A DNA stretch of 5,971 bases, taken from NCBI GenBank assembly GCA_031282705.1, contig JAITDF010000086.1:1-5971 (forward strand), written 5' to 3'. Position 1 is the stretch's first letter. Each line of letters begins with the position of its first letter. The position numbers and the translations under genes are program-made. The stretch comes from Opitutaceae bacterium (GTDB lineage: Bacteria > Verrucomicrobiota > Verrucomicrobiia > Opitutales > Opitutaceae). Below, piece after piece: positions 4,629 to 5,971 of this stretch. The notes beneath the pieces were generated by a model, which worked only from the letters and a program-made list of their open reading frames with translations, was not told where the DNA came from and did not search any database.

Positions 4629-5663
4629 ATGAAAGCAGGCATCATCGGTGCGTCCGGCTATTCCGGCGAATCCCTCGTCAAGCTGCTCCTCGCGCACCCG
4701 CGCGTCGAACTCGCGGCCGTCACCTCGCGCTCCCGGGCCGGCAGGCCGCTCGCGGAAGTCATCCCCTCGCTGCGCGGGCGGGACCGCGGCCTGAGATTCG
4801 TCGATTCCGACGCCGCCGCGCTCGCCGCCGGCGACATCGACCTGTTCTTCCTCGCGCTCCCCCACGGCGCCGCCGCCGAATACGCCCGCGTGCTCCTCCC
4901 CGCCGGCAAACGCGTCATCGACCTCAGCGCCGACTTCCGCATCGCCGACCCCGCCGCCTACGAACGCTACTACGGCCCGCACCCCGCGCCCGAACTCCTG
5001 CCGCACGCCCGCTTCGTGCTGCCCGAGCTCACCCCGCCCGCTTGGAAAACCGACGCGGCCGTGCGCCTCGTCGCCGCGCCCGGCTGCTACCCGACCAGCA
5101 TCCTCGTGCCGCTCGTCCCGCTGCTGCGCGACGGCGTCGTCGCGCGCGAGCACATCGTCGTCAACTCCTGCAGCGGCGTGAGCGGCGCCGGCAGGAAACT
5201 CGACGAAACCTACCTCTACGCCGAACGCGCCGAAAGCGTGAAAGCCTACGGCCTGGTGAAACACCGCCACCTCGCCGAAATCGAGGAACAGCTCGCCCTG
5301 CTCGGCACCGGCGGCGAACCGGTCGCCATCCAGTTCAACCCGCACTTCGCGCCCATGCGCCGCGGCATCGCCACCACCATCACCGTCCCGGCCAAAAACC
5401 CCTCCATCGACGCGCTCCGCGCCGCGTGGGAAAAAGCCTGCGCGGGCCGCCCCTTCGTGCAAATCCTCCCCTCCGGCGAGACCCCCGACACCGCGCACGT
5501 CGCCGGCACGAACCGCGTTGACATGTCCGCCGTGCCCGACCCGCGCACGGGCAACTTCGTCATCACCTCGGCCCTGGACAACATCATGAAAGGCGCCAGC
5601 GGCCAGGCCGTGCAAATCATGAACCTCTGGCTCGGCTTCGACGAAACCGCCGGCCTGGTCTGA
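4629..5663 (+). CDS. argC: N-acetyl-gamma-glutamyl-phosphate reductase
   Basis: ArgC carries out the third step of arginine synthesis, the NADPH-dependent reduction of N-acetyl-glutamyl-5-phosphate to N-acetyl-glutamate-5-semialdehyde, in the cytoplasm. The product has 344 aa, the usual length. The N terminus is the dinucleotide-binding Rossmann motif IIGASGYSG (residues 5-13). IDLSADFRI (97-105) and LPHG (77-80) are typical of the family. The active-site loop VAAPGCYPTS carries the catalytic Cys153. VNSCSGVSGAGRK (178-190) and the KHRHLAEIEEQL segment (211-222) follow; the HRH there supplies the catalytic histidine. FNPHFAPMRRGI (236-247) and the C-terminal VITSALDNIMKGASGQAVQIMN are also diagnostic. 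The ATG at 4629 starts exactly at the Rossmann strand; upstream in-frame residues belong to the fold-back region. No other arg gene is in the window, no Shine-Dalgarno is seen, and no ARG-box-like operator is recognisable. No clear terminator follows. The identification is secure. Confidence 0.97.
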   Translation: MKAGIIGASGYSGESLVKLLLAHPRVELAAVTSRSRAGRPLAEVIPSLRGRDRGLRFVDSDAAALAAGDIDLFFLALPHGAAAEYARVLLPAGKRVIDLSADFRIADPAAYERYYGPHPAPELLPHARFVLPELTPPAWKTDAAVRLVAAPGCYPTSILVPLVPLLRDGVVAREHIVVNSCSGVSGAGRKLDETYLYAERAESVKAYGLVKHRHLAEIEEQLALLGTGGEPVAIQFNPHFAPMRRGIATTITVPAKNPSIDALRAAWEKACAGRPFVQILPSGETPDTAHVAGTNRVDMSAVPDPRTGNFVITSALDNIMKGASGQAVQIMNLWLGFDETAGLV

Positions 5664-5683
5664 TCCGGCCTGATGCCCCGCCC

Positions 5684-5744
5684 GCGCCCCGCCTGCGCCC
5701 CGCCTGCGCCCCGTGCCCCGCGTCACGCCCGCGCCCCGCGTCAC
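5684..5744. repeat. GC-rich short direct repeats
   Basis: GCGCCCCGCCT is present twice in tandem (5684-5694, 5695-5705), with a partial third copy. CCCCGCGTCAC then occurs at 5716-5726 and again at 5734-5744. These look like replication-slippage products in a GC-only tract; no function is indicated. Confidence 0.7.
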
Positions 5745-5749
5745 CGGCC

Positions 5750-5804
5750 GATGTTGCGCGGAAGCCGTCCGGGGGCCTTTGGCGGGACGGCCTCCGGTCC
5801 GTCC
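5750..5804. repeat. Dispersed intergenic repeat, copy 1
   Basis: The block starts GATGTTGCGCGGAAGCC (5750-5766), which matches the copy at 5916-5932 at 15 of 17 positions; TTTGGCGGGACGGCCTC (5778-5794) matches 5938-5954 at 14 of 17. Within this copy GGACGGC (5785-5791) can pair either with GCCGTCC (5764-5770) or, as GGACGG, with CCGTCC (5799-5804). The two hairpins exclude each other. Confidence 0.65.
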
Positions 5805-5826
5805 GCGCTGCGGCGGGTTTGCGAAA

Positions 5827-5871
5827 ATGGGAGAAATGGGAGAAATTGGAGGCATGGGAGGCATGGGAGAA
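5827..5871. repeat. Five tandem 9-bp units
   Basis: Units of nine bases follow one another at 5827, 5836, 5845, 5854 and 5863, close to ATGGGAGAA, with variants ATTGGAGGC and ATGGGAGGC. The repeat is a multiple of three and reads MGE/IGG/MGG on the plus strand, but no gene surrounds it. It sits between the two copies of the dispersed repeat. Confidence 0.8.
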
Positions 5872-5902
5872 ATGGCGTTCTCCAAGGTGCCATTTCTCCC
5901 AT
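5863..5902. repeat. 14-bp perfect inverted repeat
   Basis: ATGGGAGAAATGGC (5863-5876) is the exact reverse complement of 5889-5902, with a 12-nt loop between. The left arm is the last of the 9-bp tandem units plus five bases. No T-tract follows, so it is not a standard terminator for argC, which ends 200 bases earlier. Confidence 0.75.
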
Positions 5903-5915
5903 ATCTCCCAGTTCT

Positions 5916-5971
5916 GATGTTACGCGGCAGCCAGTCTTTTGGCAGGGCGGTCTCGGCGAGACCGCCGTCGG
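5916..5971. repeat. Dispersed intergenic repeat, copy 2 (cut by window end)
   Basis: It repeats the two conserved blocks of copy 1 in the same order and orientation, but with a shorter middle: about five bases instead of eleven. Its end forms a 9-bp hairpin, 5946-5954 with 5958-5966, around GGC. The compensating change of the hairpin sequence relative to copy 1 suggests that structure rather than exact sequence is kept. It may continue past the window. Confidence 0.65.

Larger units (their letters stand above)
5664..5971. other. Gene-free repeat-rich region after argC
   Basis: No protein or RNA gene is supported in these 308 bases. They hold, in order, short GC-rich direct repeats (5684-5744), one copy of a degenerate dispersed repeat (5750-5804), five 9-bp units (5827-5871), a 14-bp inverted repeat (5863-5902), and a second copy of the dispersed repeat (5916-5971) that is cut by the window edge. 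There is no intrinsic terminator immediately after argC. Confidence 0.7.

Noticed and set aside
4446..5885. A 479-codon open frame on the minus strand opposite argC
   Set aside because: It lies antisense to an unmistakable argC, has Gly/Ala/Val/Asp-rich composition typical of the complement of GC-rich codons, and runs into the non-coding repeats on both sides.

Overview
The window is a GC-rich bacterial stretch. Several traits recall the Verrucomicrobiota, in particular Opitutaceae-like genomes: C/G at most third codon positions, no clear Shine-Dalgarno sequence before any gene start, and intergenic regions packed with fold-back and tandem repeats. This placement is an inference from style, not from a diagnostic marker. 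No phage, plasmid, transposase or CRISPR gene is visible. The coding content is ordinary chromosomal housekeeping, and the unusual material lies between the genes.

Layout, left to right. Positions 1-947 (+) are the 3' part of an APH/SrkA-type phosphotransferase, closed by a strong intrinsic terminator at 949-1005. Positions 1042-1968 (-) encode a 308-aa lipoprotein of unknown function. Positions 1969-2462 hold no convincing gene; they contain a REP-like palindrome, small hairpins and eight tandem 21-bp units. Positions 2463-3401 (+) encode an RluA-family pseudouridine synthase with a non-ATG start. Positions 3402-3646 are repeats, including a long imperfect pyrimidine/purine hairpin. A sigma70-like promoter (3647-3674) then drives a structured RNA of about 190 nt (3681-3871), which I identify as 6S RNA (ssrS). 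Positions 3970-4335 (-) encode a small TPR-like lipoprotein convergent with the 6S gene. A near-perfect 58-bp inverted repeat (4363-4525) fills the divergent spacer before argC (4629-5663, +), the arginine-biosynthesis reductase. The final 308 bases are non-coding and hold five kinds of short repeat.

The genes do not form an operon: orientations alternate and gaps are large. They cover unrelated roles: small-molecule phosphorylation, envelope lipoproteins, RNA pseudouridylation, global control of RNA polymerase by 6S RNA, and arginine synthesis. The best finds are the 6S RNA gene with its promoter and terminator, and the large fold-back element that sits 27 bp upstream of the small lipoprotein start. 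I see no evidence of a new multi-gene system.
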